This document shows, one piece after another, positions 28,665 through 38,547 of a stretch of 64,000 nt of DNA. The stretch covers positions 2,239,222-2,303,221 of the forward strand of contig NZ_KZ119600.1 in NCBI RefSeq assembly GCF_002153425.1, in the 5' to 3' direction. The stretch's first letter is position 1. Each line of letters begins with the position of its first letter. The notes under the pieces are model-generated. The model was not told the DNA's origin. It saw only the letters and a list, made by a program, of their open reading frames with translations, and made no database searches. The translations under genes were made by a program, and so were the position numbers. This DNA is from Litchfieldia alkalitelluris. Its GTDB lineage: Bacteria > Bacillota > Bacilli > Bacillales > Salisediminibacteriaceae.

Positions 28665-30209
28665 TTATATGAAAAACAATGCTCCAAGAATACCAACTAG
28701 TCCAATGATTGCTAAAACATAAACTGGTTTTATAGGCATCTCTCCGTTGTTTTCCATCGCTCTACCAAACATAAAGAACACAACTGGGTGAACAAGGAAA
28801 GGCATAGAGAAGATAAATGGAATCAATAAGGCAGCATTTGCTCCAAACATTCCTTCCTGAATCGCTGCAAATAAACCAAAGTGAGAAATACCACTAGCTT
28901 GAGCCATTGCTGCGAAATCCATTTGGATAGCTCCTAAAGAAAGTAATGTTAATCCTCCGAACACAGCCGTTAATTGCCAGCCAAAGGAAAACTGAATGAG
29001 AGCATTAACTTCTTTTCGATCTTCATTATTTGCTTTCCTAAGATTTTTTAAGGAAAGCACAGTTAAAAAGATCCCAATTGCTACAATAATGAGAGAGGGC
29101 ACCATCCAAAGACTTTCCCGTTCAGCACTAATTGCTAAAATTGAAAATACAAAAACATGCCCAAAGAATGGGATGTTAATCATAATTGGTGCACGTTGTG
29201 CAGCTATTTTCCCGAAGTCACCAGCTGTACATGCCCCTGTTAGACCGGAGTGAGACAATGCCCCAGCCATACCAGGCGCTAGATTCCTTGCATTTGCAGT
29301 TCTTGCAAAGAACATGATTAATGCAATTCCACCAAACATCCAGAAAAGCTGGCCAAAGAAACCATATGCAATGACAGAATTCATCCCTTCAACCGAAAAA
29401 GCTTCTCCGATACGAGATCCACCTACCATAAAGTTTGCTGCAAGTACTACAGGGATACCAGCAAAGAGTAATGCTCTTACTGTAGGGCCGAACGACCATT
29501 TATAAAATAATGCACCTAAAGCAGCAGAAATCATCATAGCAAAGAAAATTTGTGGTAAAGCAATGATGGCTTGAACTGCAGTTGCGATATGAAATGATAA
29601 GAATAACACAGCTACAATTATCGCTATTTCTAGCAGTCCTTTTCTTATATAGAGATGTTTATTTTTAATTTTTGCCTTGTTATCAATAAAAACAATTGCT
29701 CCAACTAATCCAATATACGCAATTAAGGGATAATATCCGCTCAATAAGGTATTTGAATTGTTAAGCAATATTCTCATTACCCCCTCAATTCCTAACAAAA
29801 TAAAGAAAGAACGGATAATAAAAATAAATTGTGTGCTGCTTGTACCTAGTACCAGTTCTTCATCTGATGGAACCATTAAATCGTCAGTATCGAGACTTTT
29901 GTTCCCAAAAATCTTTCTCAACTCTTGTCCACCAACAAAGAATGTCACTGTTAACGCAATGATTGTAGTATTAGCCATTAAGTTCACGAATGGGAACTCT
30001 ACTAGACCTGGTGTCGCTACATCACTCATTACTAAAATATAACCCATTGCCAATCCAAAGATAACGATGATAAGGATTGGTGAATACCTAGTTCCTGCAA
30101 CTACAGTTCTAGCAATCAAAACCATAGGAACTAAAAAGAATAGTAAAATCCAAAACTGATTTAATAACTGTAAGTGCGTAATTTGTTCAATTACATGATT
30201 AATATCCAT
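28665..30209 (-). CDS. Uncharacterised polytopic membrane protein, possible secondary transporter
   Basis: A 514-residue protein with about 13-14 membrane spans. I do not recognise the family with confidence. A short acidic loop (about 108-125, SLDTDDLMVPSDEELVLG) interrupts an otherwise hydrophobic chain. The middle (about 315-350) holds a Gly/Ala/Ser-rich segment, MAGALSHSGLTGACTAGDFG, of the kind seen in ion-coupled transporter cores such as GltS-like carriers. GGAGT precedes the ATG. It is divergent from the ABC importer operon, which could indicate related substrates, but this is inference only. Confidence 0.6.
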   Translation of the reverse strand: MDINHVIEQITHLQLLNQFWILLFFLVPMVLIARTVVAGTRYSPILIIVIFGLAMGYILVMSDVATPGLVEFPFVNLMANTTIIALTVTFFVGGQELRKIFGNKSLDTDDLMVPSDEELVLGTSSTQFIFIIRSFFILLGIEGVMRILLNNSNTLLSGYYPLIAYIGLVGAIVFIDNKAKIKNKHLYIRKGLLEIAIIVAVLFLSFHIATAVQAIIALPQIFFAMMISAALGALFYKWSFGPTVRALLFAGIPVVLAANFMVGGSRIGEAFSVEGMNSVIAYGFFGQLFWMFGGIALIMFFARTANARNLAPGMAGALSHSGLTGACTAGDFGKIAAQRAPIMINIPFFGHVFVFSILAISAERESLWMVPSLIIVAIGIFLTVLSLKNLRKANNEDRKEVNALIQFSFGWQLTAVFGGLTLLSLGAIQMDFAAMAQASGISHFGLFAAIQEGMFGANAALLIPFIFSMPFLVHPVVFFMFGRAMENNGEMPIKPVYVLAIIGLVGILGALFFI

Positions 30210-30511
30210 GTTGAAACTCCTTCACAATAAATTTCTCACAATTGTATATATTATCTTAATTGAAGACTAAGGTAAACGACATATTGTACAATTGTTTTAC
30301 AATTTTTCAACAGTTTTATATATAATAGGTTGAAATTCGTCGAAACCGGCTAATTATTACTATATTTATCATGACCAATCATAGCAATTTAATTAATATG
30401 TTGATAAAAGTCTGTTGTGTAATAGTTAACTTACTGAATATAATTAAGCGAATAAAATAAACTATAATAGTATCAATTGGCTTCTAAATAAATAAAATAG
30501 GCTCATGCTTA

Positions 30512-30540
30512 TTGACAGTTTGAAACACCCATCATATACT
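30512..30540 (+). promoter_or_regulatory. Near-consensus sigma-A promoter of the ABC importer operon
   Basis: TTGACA (30512-30517), 17 bases, TATACT (30535-30540), with a leader of about 60 bases. The divergent gap 30210-30605 is otherwise A/T-rich. No riboswitch-like fold was recognised. Confidence 0.7.
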
Positions 30541-30605
30541 ATTAATATTAATTCCGACCAAGAATATAAGAATTATAGATTATCCTTGAATTAGGGGGAT
30601 TGGAT

Positions 30606-31451
30606 ATGGAGCAAGTTCTAATTAAGAAGGTTGAAAAAACATTTGAAAATAAGGAAAAAAAACAATCATTTACTGTTTTTGATGATATAAACTTAACAGT
30701 CAATCCTGGTGAATTTTTATCATTACTAGGACCTTCTGGTTGTGGAAAGTCTACATTGTTAAATATTATTGCAGGTCTTGATCAAGCGACGAATGGAGAA
30801 GTGTATGTAGGCGAAAAATTAATTAAAACCCCAGGTTCTGACCGAGGTGTAGTTTTCCAAGAAGCAGCACTAATGCCGTGGATGTCAGTGATTGAAAACG
30901 TTATGTTTGCACTTCGGAAAAAAATGAAAAAGGAAGAAGCAAAGGAGCATGCAAAGAAATATTTGAAATTAGTTCACTTGAGTAAATTTATGAACTCTTA
31001 TCCACATGAGCTATCAGGTGGTATGAAGCAAAGGGTATCAATTGCAAGAGCATTAGCTATGGACCCAAAGATATTATTGATGGATGAACCGTTTGGTGCT
31101 TTAGATGAACAAACGAGATCAATGCTCCACCGCGAGGTTCAATATATTTGGGAAGAAACTAAAAAAACCATTGTGTTTGTTACACATAATATTAGGGAAG
31201 CAATTATGCTCTCGGACCGAATAGTTCTAATGGGAACCCGTCCAGGTGGTATTAGGAAAATTTACGATGTAACCATTCCAAGACCAAGGGTAATTACTTC
31301 ACCAGAATTTGTGAAATTAGAAGAGGATATTATGTCTATTTTAGGCGGAGAAATTGAGAAAGTGATGAGGGAGGAAATGGGTGATGACTTCAATAGTAAG
31401 AAGGCTTCTCTTCTTTACGGTACTAATAACAATATGGGAGACAACATATAG
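30606..31451 (+). CDS. ABC importer ATP-binding protein (nitrate/sulfonate/taurine type)
   Basis: A 281-residue ATPase. It has Walker A GPSGCGKST, the Q-loop at VVFQEAALMPWM, signature LSGGMKQR and Walker B ILLMDEPFGALDEQ, then the H-loop THN. FQEAALMPWMSV and the ALDEQTR tail match the SsuB/TauB/NrtD group. The ATG at 30606 has AGGGGGA 6-7 bases upstream. The TTG at 30600 abuts that site. Its last 68 bases overlap the permease gene in another frame. Energises uptake with the following permease and lipoprotein. Confidence 0.9.
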   Translation: MEQVLIKKVEKTFENKEKKQSFTVFDDINLTVNPGEFLSLLGPSGCGKSTLLNIIAGLDQATNGEVYVGEKLIKTPGSDRGVVFQEAALMPWMSVIENVMFALRKKMKKEEAKEHAKKYLKLVHLSKFMNSYPHELSGGMKQRVSIARALAMDPKILLMDEPFGALDEQTRSMLHREVQYIWEETKKTIVFVTHNIREAIMLSDRIVLMGTRPGGIRKIYDVTIPRPRVITSPEFVKLEEDIMSILGGEIEKVMREEMGDDFNSKKASLLYGTNNNMGDNI

Positions 31452-32151
31452 AGTTAACCAAGAGCTGGCTTTCTGGTCTACAAACATGTTTCCGTCGCCA
31501 TTACTATCTGTAAAACAACTATATACAGGATTTTTTGAGACTGGGATTTTAACAGTTGCATTAACAGAAAGTATGCAGAGAATTGCCATAGGGTTTACAT
31601 TAGCTGTGATTATCGGTTCTATATTAGGTATATTAATAGGAACTTCCAAGCTTGCTGATGAAACTTTAGGTACATTAGTCATAGCATTACAGTCCGTTCC
31701 AAGTATTGTATGGCTGCCACTTGCTCTAGTTATGTTCCATGGTGGAGCCGCTGCTATACTCTTTGTTGTTGTATTAGGTGGTACATGGCCTATGACAATG
31801 AATATGAGGATGGGTATAAAAAATGTGCAACCTATATTAATTAGGGCTGCTAGAACGATGGGATATAATCGCACTGAGTTAATTTGGAAAGTAATGATTC
31901 CAGCATCTATCCCATCTGCTTTAACTGGGGCAAGACTTGCTTGGGCTTTTGCGTGGCGTGCATTAATGGCTGCAGAGTTAATTGGTCGTGGAGGGCTAGG
32001 AAGAACATTAATGGATGCAAGGGACTTCTTTAATATGGAAATGGTTATTGCAATTATGATTATTATTTCAGTAATAGGATTAGTTATGGAATACTTTGTT
32101 TTTAGTAAAATTGAGAAGCGTGTGTTATCTAGATGGGGTTTAGCTAAATAA
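31384..32151 (+). CDS. ABC importer permease (SsuC/TauC-like)
   Basis: A 255-residue permease with about six spans and the binding-protein-dependent EAA motif region near 165-190 (RAARTMGYNRTELIWKVMIPASIPSALTGARLAWAFAWR), which docks on the ATPase. The ATG at 31384 follows GGGAGG by 9 bases. The GTG at 31381 is also possible. The start lies 68 bases inside the ATPase gene, an unusually long overlap that implies tight coupling. Confidence 0.9.
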   Translation: MTSIVRRLLFFTVLITIWETTYRVNQELAFWSTNMFPSPLLSVKQLYTGFFETGILTVALTESMQRIAIGFTLAVIIGSILGILIGTSKLADETLGTLVIALQSVPSIVWLPLALVMFHGGAAAILFVVVLGGTWPMTMNMRMGIKNVQPILIRAARTMGYNRTELIWKVMIPASIPSALTGARLAWAFAWRALMAAELIGRGGLGRTLMDARDFFNMEMVIAIMIIISVIGLVMEYFVFSKIEKRVLSRWGLAK

Positions 32152-32196
32152 TTAATTATAAATAACAACTAAAGGATTACAGGGGAGGATTTCAGA

Positions 32197-33237
32197 ATGA
32201 AAAAGCTTCATTATTTATTTCTTACATTAGCAGGATTACTTTTTCTAACTGCTTGCGGAGAAGGTGATCAAGATGGATCTCAAACGACAGGTGATACTGA
32301 TGGAGAATCGATTGAAGCATCAGGTGATGTTAATATTGGGTATTTCCCAAATTTAGACCATGCAGCAGCAATCGTTGGAAAAGAAAAAGGGTTCTTTGAA
32401 GAAGAAATGCAAAACTATGATTTAGAATTCGTAAACTTTCCCAATGGAAATGACTTTATTGAAGCATTGGATGTTGGAAATATTGATTTAGGTTATGTAG
32501 GCCCAGGACCTGCTATCAACTACTATTTAGCTGGTGGGGATGTTGTAGTTATAGGTGCAGCAGCCAATGGTGCAACTTTAATAGTTTCCCGTGAAGATTC
32601 AGGTATTTATTCATTAGAAGATTTTGATGGTAGTTCATTCTGTACTCCAGGGAATGGTTGTACTCATAATGTTCAGTTAGAAATAATGCTAAATGAACTA
32701 GGATTAGTATCTAATCGACTTGGTGGAACAGTAGAACATCAGTCTCGTGTTAATCCAGCGAATATGGTAGCCATGTTTGAACAAGGGCAAATTGATGCTG
32801 CTGCGGCACCAGAACCTTGGGGTACTTTATTAGAGGTTGAACACAATGCCAATGTAGTTGCAGAGTGGGATGAAGTATTTTTAGGTGAAGAGCTAGCAAG
32901 TGTGGTTATTGTTACAACGAATGAGTTTTTACAAGCTAATCCAGAAGCGGTTGAGCAAGCTCTTAGGGCTCACAAACGTGCTGTAGACTTTGCCCATGAA
33001 AATACGAGCGAAACGTTAGAAACAGTAAATGACCTCATTTATAGCCTTTCACAAACACGGTTATCAAATGAAGTTCTAGAAAGAGCGTGGGAGCGTATGG
33101 AAGTCACAACTGAGACACATGGTGATGCATTACAAAAATGGGCTACTGCTTCTTATGAATTACAGTTCTTAAATGACGAACCAGACCTTGATGGATTTGT
33201 TGATACTTCAATACTAGATAGTATTGTATCTGAATAA
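32197..33237 (+). CDS. ABC importer substrate-binding lipoprotein (NMT1/SsuA-like)
   Basis: A 346-residue lipoprotein. The signal peptide MKKLHYLFLTLAGLLFLTAC has lipobox LTAC, so the mature protein starts at Cys20 and is membrane-anchored. An acidic Gly/Asp/Ser linker is followed by the fold: VNIGYFPNLDHAAAIVGKEKGFF, IDLGYVGPGPAINYYL, and APEPWGTLL. The equivalent of the usual ATPQLG ligand loop reads CTPGNGCTHNVQ with two cysteines. The substrate is probably a sulfonate, nitrate, bicarbonate or similar small anion or precursor, and cannot be settled from sequence. GGGGAGG precedes the ATG. Confidence 0.88.
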   Translation: MKKLHYLFLTLAGLLFLTACGEGDQDGSQTTGDTDGESIEASGDVNIGYFPNLDHAAAIVGKEKGFFEEEMQNYDLEFVNFPNGNDFIEALDVGNIDLGYVGPGPAINYYLAGGDVVVIGAAANGATLIVSREDSGIYSLEDFDGSSFCTPGNGCTHNVQLEIMLNELGLVSNRLGGTVEHQSRVNPANMVAMFEQGQIDAAAAPEPWGTLLEVEHNANVVAEWDEVFLGEELASVVIVTTNEFLQANPEAVEQALRAHKRAVDFAHENTSETLETVNDLIYSLSQTRLSNEVLERAWERMEVTTETHGDALQKWATASYELQFLNDEPDLDGFVDTSILDSIVSE

Positions 33238-33243
33238 TATTGT

Positions 33244-33279
33244 AACCCCCTTAGCCAATGTTTGGCCTAAGGGGGTTTT
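33244..33279 (+). terminator. Terminator of ABC importer operon
   Basis: AACCCCCTTAGCCAA pairs with TTGGCCTAAGGGGGTT (one bulged base), followed by TTTT, 6 bases after the stop. Confidence 0.92.
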
Positions 33280-33471
33280 AATATAGTAGCGTAGACGAGT
33301 TTGTGGATTTTCTACTATATGTAACAGAACAATCGCAACATATATAACAGAAAATACATACATAGCTTATACCAGGTTAATCAAGCATAAATTGGATATA
33401 AAATCAATACTATAGATACTTGAAATACTTTTTTTCACAAATAGTTCATAATGAAAACGCTATCAATAAAA

Positions 33472-33489
33472 ATGTGAAGAACTTCACAA
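33472..33489. promoter_or_regulatory. Rex-like operator 1 upstream of adhE
   Basis: ATGTGAAGAACTTCACAA matches the Rex box TTGTGAA-N4-TTCACAA at all but one specified position. It lies immediately before TTGACA (33492-33497), a good -35 element, whose -10 could be CATACT (18-base spacing); TATAAT at 33521 is further away. Rex represses fermentation genes until NADH/NAD+ rises. Confidence 0.7.
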
Positions 33490-33584
33490 TTTTGACAAAC
33501 AAATTTAACCATTTTCATACTATAATCGAGTTGTAGGTAAGGAACTTAATATAAAAATAAATTTTAAAAATTTTTTAAGTCATA

Positions 33585-33602
33585 ATGTGAAATTATTCAC
33601 AT
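33585..33602. promoter_or_regulatory. Rex-like operator 2 upstream of adhE
   Basis: ATGTGAAATTATTCACAT has the same TGTGAA-N4-TTCACA core, 20 bases before the adhE start and next to its GAGGAGGGG ribosome site, downstream of the candidate promoter. Confidence 0.65.
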
Positions 33603-33621
33603 ATGACGAGGAGGGGTTAAC

Positions 33622-36225
33622 ATGGCAGTTGAGGAAAAAGGTATTAAGAAAATGAGCACAGCTATAGAGATGGTAGACGGTCTAGTCCAAAATGCACAAA
33701 AAGCTTATAAAGAATTTCTTAACTTCGATCAAGAAAGTATAGACAAGATTGTTAAAGAAATGGCATTAGCTGGATTAGATCAACATATGCCTCTTGCTAA
33801 AATGGCTGTAGAAGAAACTAAAAGAGGTGTATACGAGGACAAAATTATAAAAAACATTTTTGCAACAGAATATATTTATAACGCAATTAAATATAACAAA
33901 ACAGTTGGAATTATCTCAGAGAATGAACATGAAGAGATTATTGAAATTGCTGAGCCAGTTGGAGTAGTTGCAGGTGTAACTCCAGTTACAAATCCAACTT
34001 CCACAACAATGTTCAAGATTTTAATAGCAATTAAAACTCGTAATCCAATAATCTTTGCTTTCCACCCATCAGCTCAAAAATGTAGCTCCAATGCAGCTAA
34101 TATTCTTTATCAAGCAGCGTTGAAAGCTGGGGCACCAGAACATTGTATTCAATGGATTGAAAAGCCATCTATTGAAGGGACACAGCAATTGATGAATCAC
34201 GAAGGTGTCGCTGTTGTTTTAGCAACTGGTGGAGCAGGAATGGTAAAATCCGCATACTCAACTGGTAAACCAGCACTTGGTGTTGGTCCAGGTAACGTAC
34301 CATGTTACATTGAAAAAACAGCTATCGTGAAGCAAGCAGTTAATGACCTAATTCTTTCAAAAACTTTTGATAACGGAATGATTTGTGCTTCGGAACAAGC
34401 AGTAATTATTGACAAAGAAATTTATAACGAAGCGAAACAAGAGCTTATAAAAAATAACTGTCACTTCTTAACAAAGGACGAAATAAAAAAATTAGAAGGC
34501 CTAGCGTTCCCAGGCAACGGTTGTGCAGTAAACGCTGATATCGTTGGTAAATCTGCTTACAATATAGCTAAAATGGCTGGTGTTGAAGTAGACCCTGCTA
34601 CAAAGATCTTAATAGCTGAACTAAATGGAGTTGGAGAAGCATACCCACTATCTAGAGAAAAATTAAGTCCAGTTCTTGCTTGTTATAAAGTAAATAGTAC
34701 TGATGAAGGTTTCAAACGTGCGGAAGAAATGCTTGAATTCGGAGGACTTGGTCACTCTGCTGTTATTCACACTTACGATGGAGAAGTTTTACGACAATTT
34801 GGCCTTAGAATGAAAGCTGGTAGAATCATTAATAATAGCCCTTCATCACAAGGTGCTATTGGGGATATATATAATGGATATCTACCATCATTAACATTAG
34901 GTTGTGGATCTCATGGGAAGAACTCTGTATCTCAAAACGTAGGTACGTTAAATCTAATAAACTATAAAAAGGTAGGAATCAGAAAAAACAATATGCAATG
35001 GTTTAAAGTTCCACCAAAAATTTACTTTGAAAAGAACTCAACTCAATATTTAGAAAAAATGCCGAACATCTCTCGAGTATTAATTGTAACTGATCCAATG
35101 ATGGTTAAAATGGGATACGTTGATAAAATTAAATACTACTTGAATAAACGTCAAGAGCCAGTACAATTACAAGTATTTTCCGATGTAGAACCAGACCCAT
35201 CTATTGAAACTGTAATGGCTGGTGCTGAAATGATGAAAAGTTTCGAGCCAGACGCGATCATCGCCCTTGGTGGAGGATCTCCAATGGACGCTGCTAAAGG
35301 AATGTGGTTATTCTACGAGCACCCAGAGGTGGACTTCCATGGTATTAAACAAAAATTCTTAGACATTCGTAAGCGTGTGTTTAAATATCCTAAACTAGGA
35401 ATGAAAGCTCAGTTTATCGCAATACCTACTACATCTGGTACTGGATCAGAAGTAACTTCTTTCTCTGTTATTACTGATAAATCTAATAATGTGAAATATC
35501 CATTAGCAGATTATGAGTTGACGCCAGACGTTGCAATCGTAGACCCAACATTTGTAAAATCTGTTCCAAAATCTGTTACAGCTGACACAGGTATGGACGT
35601 ATTAACACATGCGATTGAGGCTTATGTATCTGTTATGGCAAATGATTATACAGACGGATTAGCAATGAAAGCAATTCAACTTGTGTTTGAATATTTACCA
35701 AAAGCTTATGAAAACGGTAATAACGAGCTTGCACGTGAAAAAATGCATAATGCATCAACGATTGCAGGTATGGCCTTTGCTAATGCATTCTTAGGTATTA
35801 ATCACAGCTTAGCTCACAAGATGGGTGCAGAATTCCATATTGCACATGGCCGTGCTAACACAATTCTTATGCCGCACGTTATTCGTTACAATGCAACTCG
35901 TCCTACTAAATTCACTGCTTTCCCTAAATATGGGCACTTCAAAGCAGATGAGAGATATGCAGAGATTGCTAAAATGCTAGGATTACCAGCTAGTACTACA
36001 GAAGAAGGTGTAGAAAGCCTTGCACAAGCTGTCACTAAACTTGCTAAGCAACTTGATATACCAATGAGCATTGCTGCATGTGGTGTAACTAAAAAAGAGT
36101 TTGAAGATAGAGTTGATTATTTAGCAGATAAGGCATTTGAAGACCAATGTACTACTGCAAATCCTAAATTACCATTAGTAACTGAATTAGCAGAGATTTA
36201 CCGTCAAGCATACAAAGGAGTTTAA
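33622..36225 (+). CDS. adhE: Bifunctional acetaldehyde-CoA / alcohol dehydrogenase
   Basis: An 867-residue fusion. The N-terminal aldehyde dehydrogenase half (about 1-440) reduces acetyl-CoA, with the catalytic Cys in [10 protein letters not shown] near residue 255. The C-terminal iron-dependent alcohol dehydrogenase half (about 455-867) has [10 protein letters not shown] and the metal-binding histidine region [25 protein letters not shown]. Together they make ethanol from acetyl-CoA and regenerate NAD+ under fermentation. The length is normal for AdhE. Two Rex-like operators upstream suggest redox control. Codons are fairly optimised compared with its neighbours, consistent with high expression. 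Confidence 0.96.
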   Translation: MAVEEKGIKKMSTAIEMVDGLVQNAQKAYKEFLNFDQESIDKIVKEMALAGLDQHMPLAKMAVEETKRGVYEDKIIKNIFATEYIYNAIKYNKTVGIISENEHEEIIEIAEPVGVVAGVTPVTNPTSTTMFKILIAIKTRNPIIFAFHPSAQKCSSNAANILYQAALKAGAPEHCIQWIEKPSIEGTQQLMNHEGVAVVLATGGAGMVKSAYSTGKPALGVGPGNVPCYIEKTAIVKQAVNDLILSKTFDNGMICASEQAVIIDKEIYNEAKQELIKNNCHFLTKDEIKKLEGLAFPGNGCAVNADIVGKSAYNIAKMAGVEVDPATKILIAELNGVGEAYPLSREKLSPVLACYKVNSTDEGFKRAEEMLEFGGLGHSAVIHTYDGEVLRQFGLRMKAGRIINNSPSSQGAIGDIYNGYLPSLTLGCGSHGKNSVSQNVGTLNLINYKKVGIRKNNMQWFKVPPKIYFEKNSTQYLEKMPNISRVLIVTDPMMVKMGYVDKIKYYLNKRQEPVQLQVFSDVEPDPSIETVMAGAEMMKSFEPDAIIALGGGSPMDAAKGMWLFYEHPEVDFHGIKQKFLDIRKRVFKYPKLGMKAQFIAIPTTSGTGSEVTSFSVITDKSNNVKYPLADYELTPDVAIVDPTFVKSVPKSVTADTGMDVLTHAIEAYVSVMANDYTDGLAMKAIQLVFEYLPKAYENGNNELAREKMHNASTIAGMAFANAFLGINHSLAHKMGAEFHIAHGRANTILMPHVIRYNATRPTKFTAFPKYGHFKADERYAEIAKMLGLPASTTEEGVESLAQAVTKLAKQLDIPMSIAACGVTKKEFEDRVDYLADKAFEDQCTTANPKLPLVTELAEIYRQAYKGV

Positions 36226-36293
36226 TGAAAAAAAGTCTAGGACTAAATGTTAAGTAGTTCCGTTTAGAGGGAGAAAACTAAAAATGGTACAGC

Positions 36294-36335
36294 AAAACCG
36301 AGACCTTTTCACTATGTGAAATTGTCTCGGTTTTT
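36294..36335 (+). terminator. Terminator of adhE
   Basis: AAAACCGAGAC (36294-36304) pairs with GTCTCGGTTTTT (36324-36335) around an inner TCAC/GTGA pairing. Confidence 0.85.
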
Positions 36336-36433
36336 ATTATAAATTAATACTATGAAAAATGTTCTTAAACTCCCTCATTTTAATACTGCGGTGGGGGGGA
36401 TGATTTATTGAGGGGAGGTAGTGAAATTTTGAA

Positions 36434-36456
36434 ATAAGCGGAGTATTTCCGCTTAT
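36434..36456. repeat. Short palindromic repeat near IS left end
   Basis: ATAAGCGGA-GTATT-TCCGCTTAT is a 9-base-pair palindrome. Related degenerate copies (AAATAAACGGAGTTTTTCC near 36484) lie beside it. The rest of 36226-36580 has no gene. Confidence 0.5.
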
Positions 36457-36580
36457 GCTCTAGAATTGCGGTTGGTTCGTGTTAAATAAACGGAGTTTTT
36501 CCCTTTAAGCAAAGTAAAATGGCTTATTTTCACGACTTTTTAATAAATAGCCAGAATTTCTCCTTCTATTCCAGTGATTA

Positions 36581-38547
36581 TAAATAAGCGGAATTTCGAG
36601 ACTGTCGATTTATTGTAGTTTATTTCACTTCTATCCCTTATTTCACAAACTTCTTGGCTTTTATTGAGTTTTTTCACAAAGTTTCACTATTTTAATGCTT
36701 TCTGCCCTTTTTAAGGCCTTCGATATTGTCCTAATTTACCTAATTTGGGCAGACGGGGGCCTTTATCCGATTTTCGCATTTTTTATAACGGTAAAAAGGC
36801 TTTATAGGTTCAGCTAATTTCTTCACTATTATTTTCAAGTTGATAACCATTGCCGTCAATTTAGATGTTATCCTTAATGATTCTCTCCCTCTTGTTCTTG
36901 GTTTCCTGAGTCCATGATGGTTGGCTGCTTCATTATTCGTTCTTTCCACATCGTACCGATCCCTTAATGCATCTTTTCCAACTTCAGTTAAATTATAGGA
37001 TTTTCCTTGTTCCATTATTTCATAGTAATCACTGATAAAAACGGTACGACCTTTTTCATTGGTTGTACATTGTTCAAATAGTGGACAAACTTGACAAGTT
37101 TTCGCTTCGAATTTGAATTGATTCCCTTGATTTACGTTATTTCGCACTTTCTTAGAAGTCGAATACCCTTGAGGACAGATGACCTCATCCAAATTGGCAT
37201 CATAAACAAACCAATCGCTTTCTAATAACCCCGTTGGATTTTTATATTTTTGTATAGGAGCTGTCATTAAAATTTTCATTCCTTGTATTTTCTGACGATT
37301 TTCACCTGTGCCATAGGCCGTATCACCTATGAGCTGTTTCGGTGCAATTCCGTAACTACCTATCATTTCTTTCACCATTGGACCAAGACGCTCTCCGTCC
37401 CACTCATTGCCTGGAATGGGTTCAATATTCAAGACTAATCCGTTCTCCCTCGACTCTAAGACTTGGATTTTATCTCCGGTAAACTTCAAGGATTTCGATT
37501 TATATCCACTCCGAATTTCTGGATCATAGGCACTTCGAATTCGATCTTTTGGTTTTTCTTTTTTTGATAATTCTTGGTACTGGGGTTGTCCCTGTTCGGC
37601 CCCTTCGTGCTTATCCTGATCAATTGATTTAGTGTTTTCCTGTAAAATTTGATAGAGAATGGCTTGAAGTTCCAAACAACGAAGTTGTTGTTTTGATTTC
37701 TTCCATGTCCAGAATATAGGTTTTACTTTTTCATTTTCTAGCCAATGTAACAGGCTATAGGCTTCCACCACCAGGCGACTAAATAATACCAATCGTCGCT
37801 TTTCAGGTATTTGATCCGAGAGTGGCTTCATAAAGCTTTTGAGTGCACAATCCTTTTGAAGATAGGTATACAGCTTTGGATATGTACGTTCGATGTGATG
37901 AATAATTTGAAGGATTCCTTGTTGGATTAAGCGATACGACCCTACTTTGGCAATGTTAGCATACGTATGAAAGGAATCAATAAGCCAACGATCATCTTCT
38001 TTCCCCCACAGCCCTTTGTCTAAAGCTTGGGAAAGAATGTGGTGGTGACACGCATCAAATAGGGCAGAACCCATGCGATCTCGATCGAGCCCTAAGGTAC
38101 TATGGTCGAAACCGTTAAAAGCAACGGGCACTCCCAAAAAACGTTTTATATGTAGATGATAAAGAATGGCCACTTCCATTTCACGATCAGAGTAATTGTG
38201 ATAGCGTTGAGCAAAATGAATCTTTAATTTAAGAGAAGGAGCATAAGGACGTTGTCCTTTAGAGGAATACAAGGATGCACAGAGTTCATCTGCAAAGGAA
38301 AAGTCAATCACTTGTTCTACTCGGCTCCAGAAAGGATGGGAAGGGACTGAAGAGAAAACTTCATAATCTGCGAAAGACAACTGACCAAATGTTTTATATT
38401 GAATATGAGCCATCACGATCACTCCATATATAAGATTTGTCTTAATTTTACCTTAGATATGGAGGAAAGTGATGAGTTAATGAAAAAAGTATGTGAAATA
38501 GGAGATTATTATGAGTTAATCGACAGTCTCATTTCTCCACTTATTTA
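36581..38547. mobile_element. IS1182-family-like insertion sequence
   Basis: About 1967 bases bounded by imperfect 32-base terminal inverted repeats (36581-36612 and 38516-38547). These share TAAATAAG at the outer ends and GAGACTGTCGATT at the inner ends. The single minus-strand transposase fills most of it. No target duplication was found by eye. IS1182 members are known to insert near palindromes, and palindromic AAGCGGA repeats lie just outside the left end. The transposase is intact, so the element may be active. Confidence 0.75.
36740..38413 (-). CDS. IS1182-family DDE transposase
   Basis: A 557-residue transposase. The N-terminal DUF772-type domain (about 30-110, PYAPSLKLKIHFAQRYHNYSDREMEVA) and the C-terminal DDE part with IGDTAYGTGENR, followed by QVCPLFEQCT and YDVERTNNEAANHHGLRKPRTRGRES (the Glu-containing end of the triad), place it in IS1182. 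The ATG at 38413 has GGAGTGAT at 8-base spacing. GTG starts further up are less likely. No frameshift was seen. It is the only gene of the element. Confidence 0.88.
   Translation of the reverse strand: MAHIQYKTFGQLSFADYEVFSSVPSHPFWSRVEQVIDFSFADELCASLYSSKGQRPYAPSLKLKIHFAQRYHNYSDREMEVAILYHLHIKRFLGVPVAFNGFDHSTLGLDRDRMGSALFDACHHHILSQALDKGLWGKEDDRWLIDSFHTYANIAKVGSYRLIQQGILQIIHHIERTYPKLYTYLQKDCALKSFMKPLSDQIPEKRRLVLFSRLVVEAYSLLHWLENEKVKPIFWTWKKSKQQLRCLELQAILYQILQENTKSIDQDKHEGAEQGQPQYQELSKKEKPKDRIRSAYDPEIRSGYKSKSLKFTGDKIQVLESRENGLVLNIEPIPGNEWDGERLGPMVKEMIGSYGIAPKQLIGDTAYGTGENRQKIQGMKILMTAPIQKYKNPTGLLESDWFVYDANLDEVICPQGYSTSKKVRNNVNQGNQFKFEAKTCQVCPLFEQCTTNEKGRTVFISDYYEIMEQGKSYNLTEVGKDALRDRYDVERTNNEAANHHGLRKPRTRGRESLRITSKLTAMVINLKIIVKKLAEPIKPFYRYKKCENRIKAPVCPN

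Noticed and set aside
31341-32168. 275-residue minus-strand ORF opposite the permease gene
   Set aside because: Antisense shadow: the permease on the plus strand has clear family motifs, ribosome site and operon position. The antisense protein has no recognisable features.
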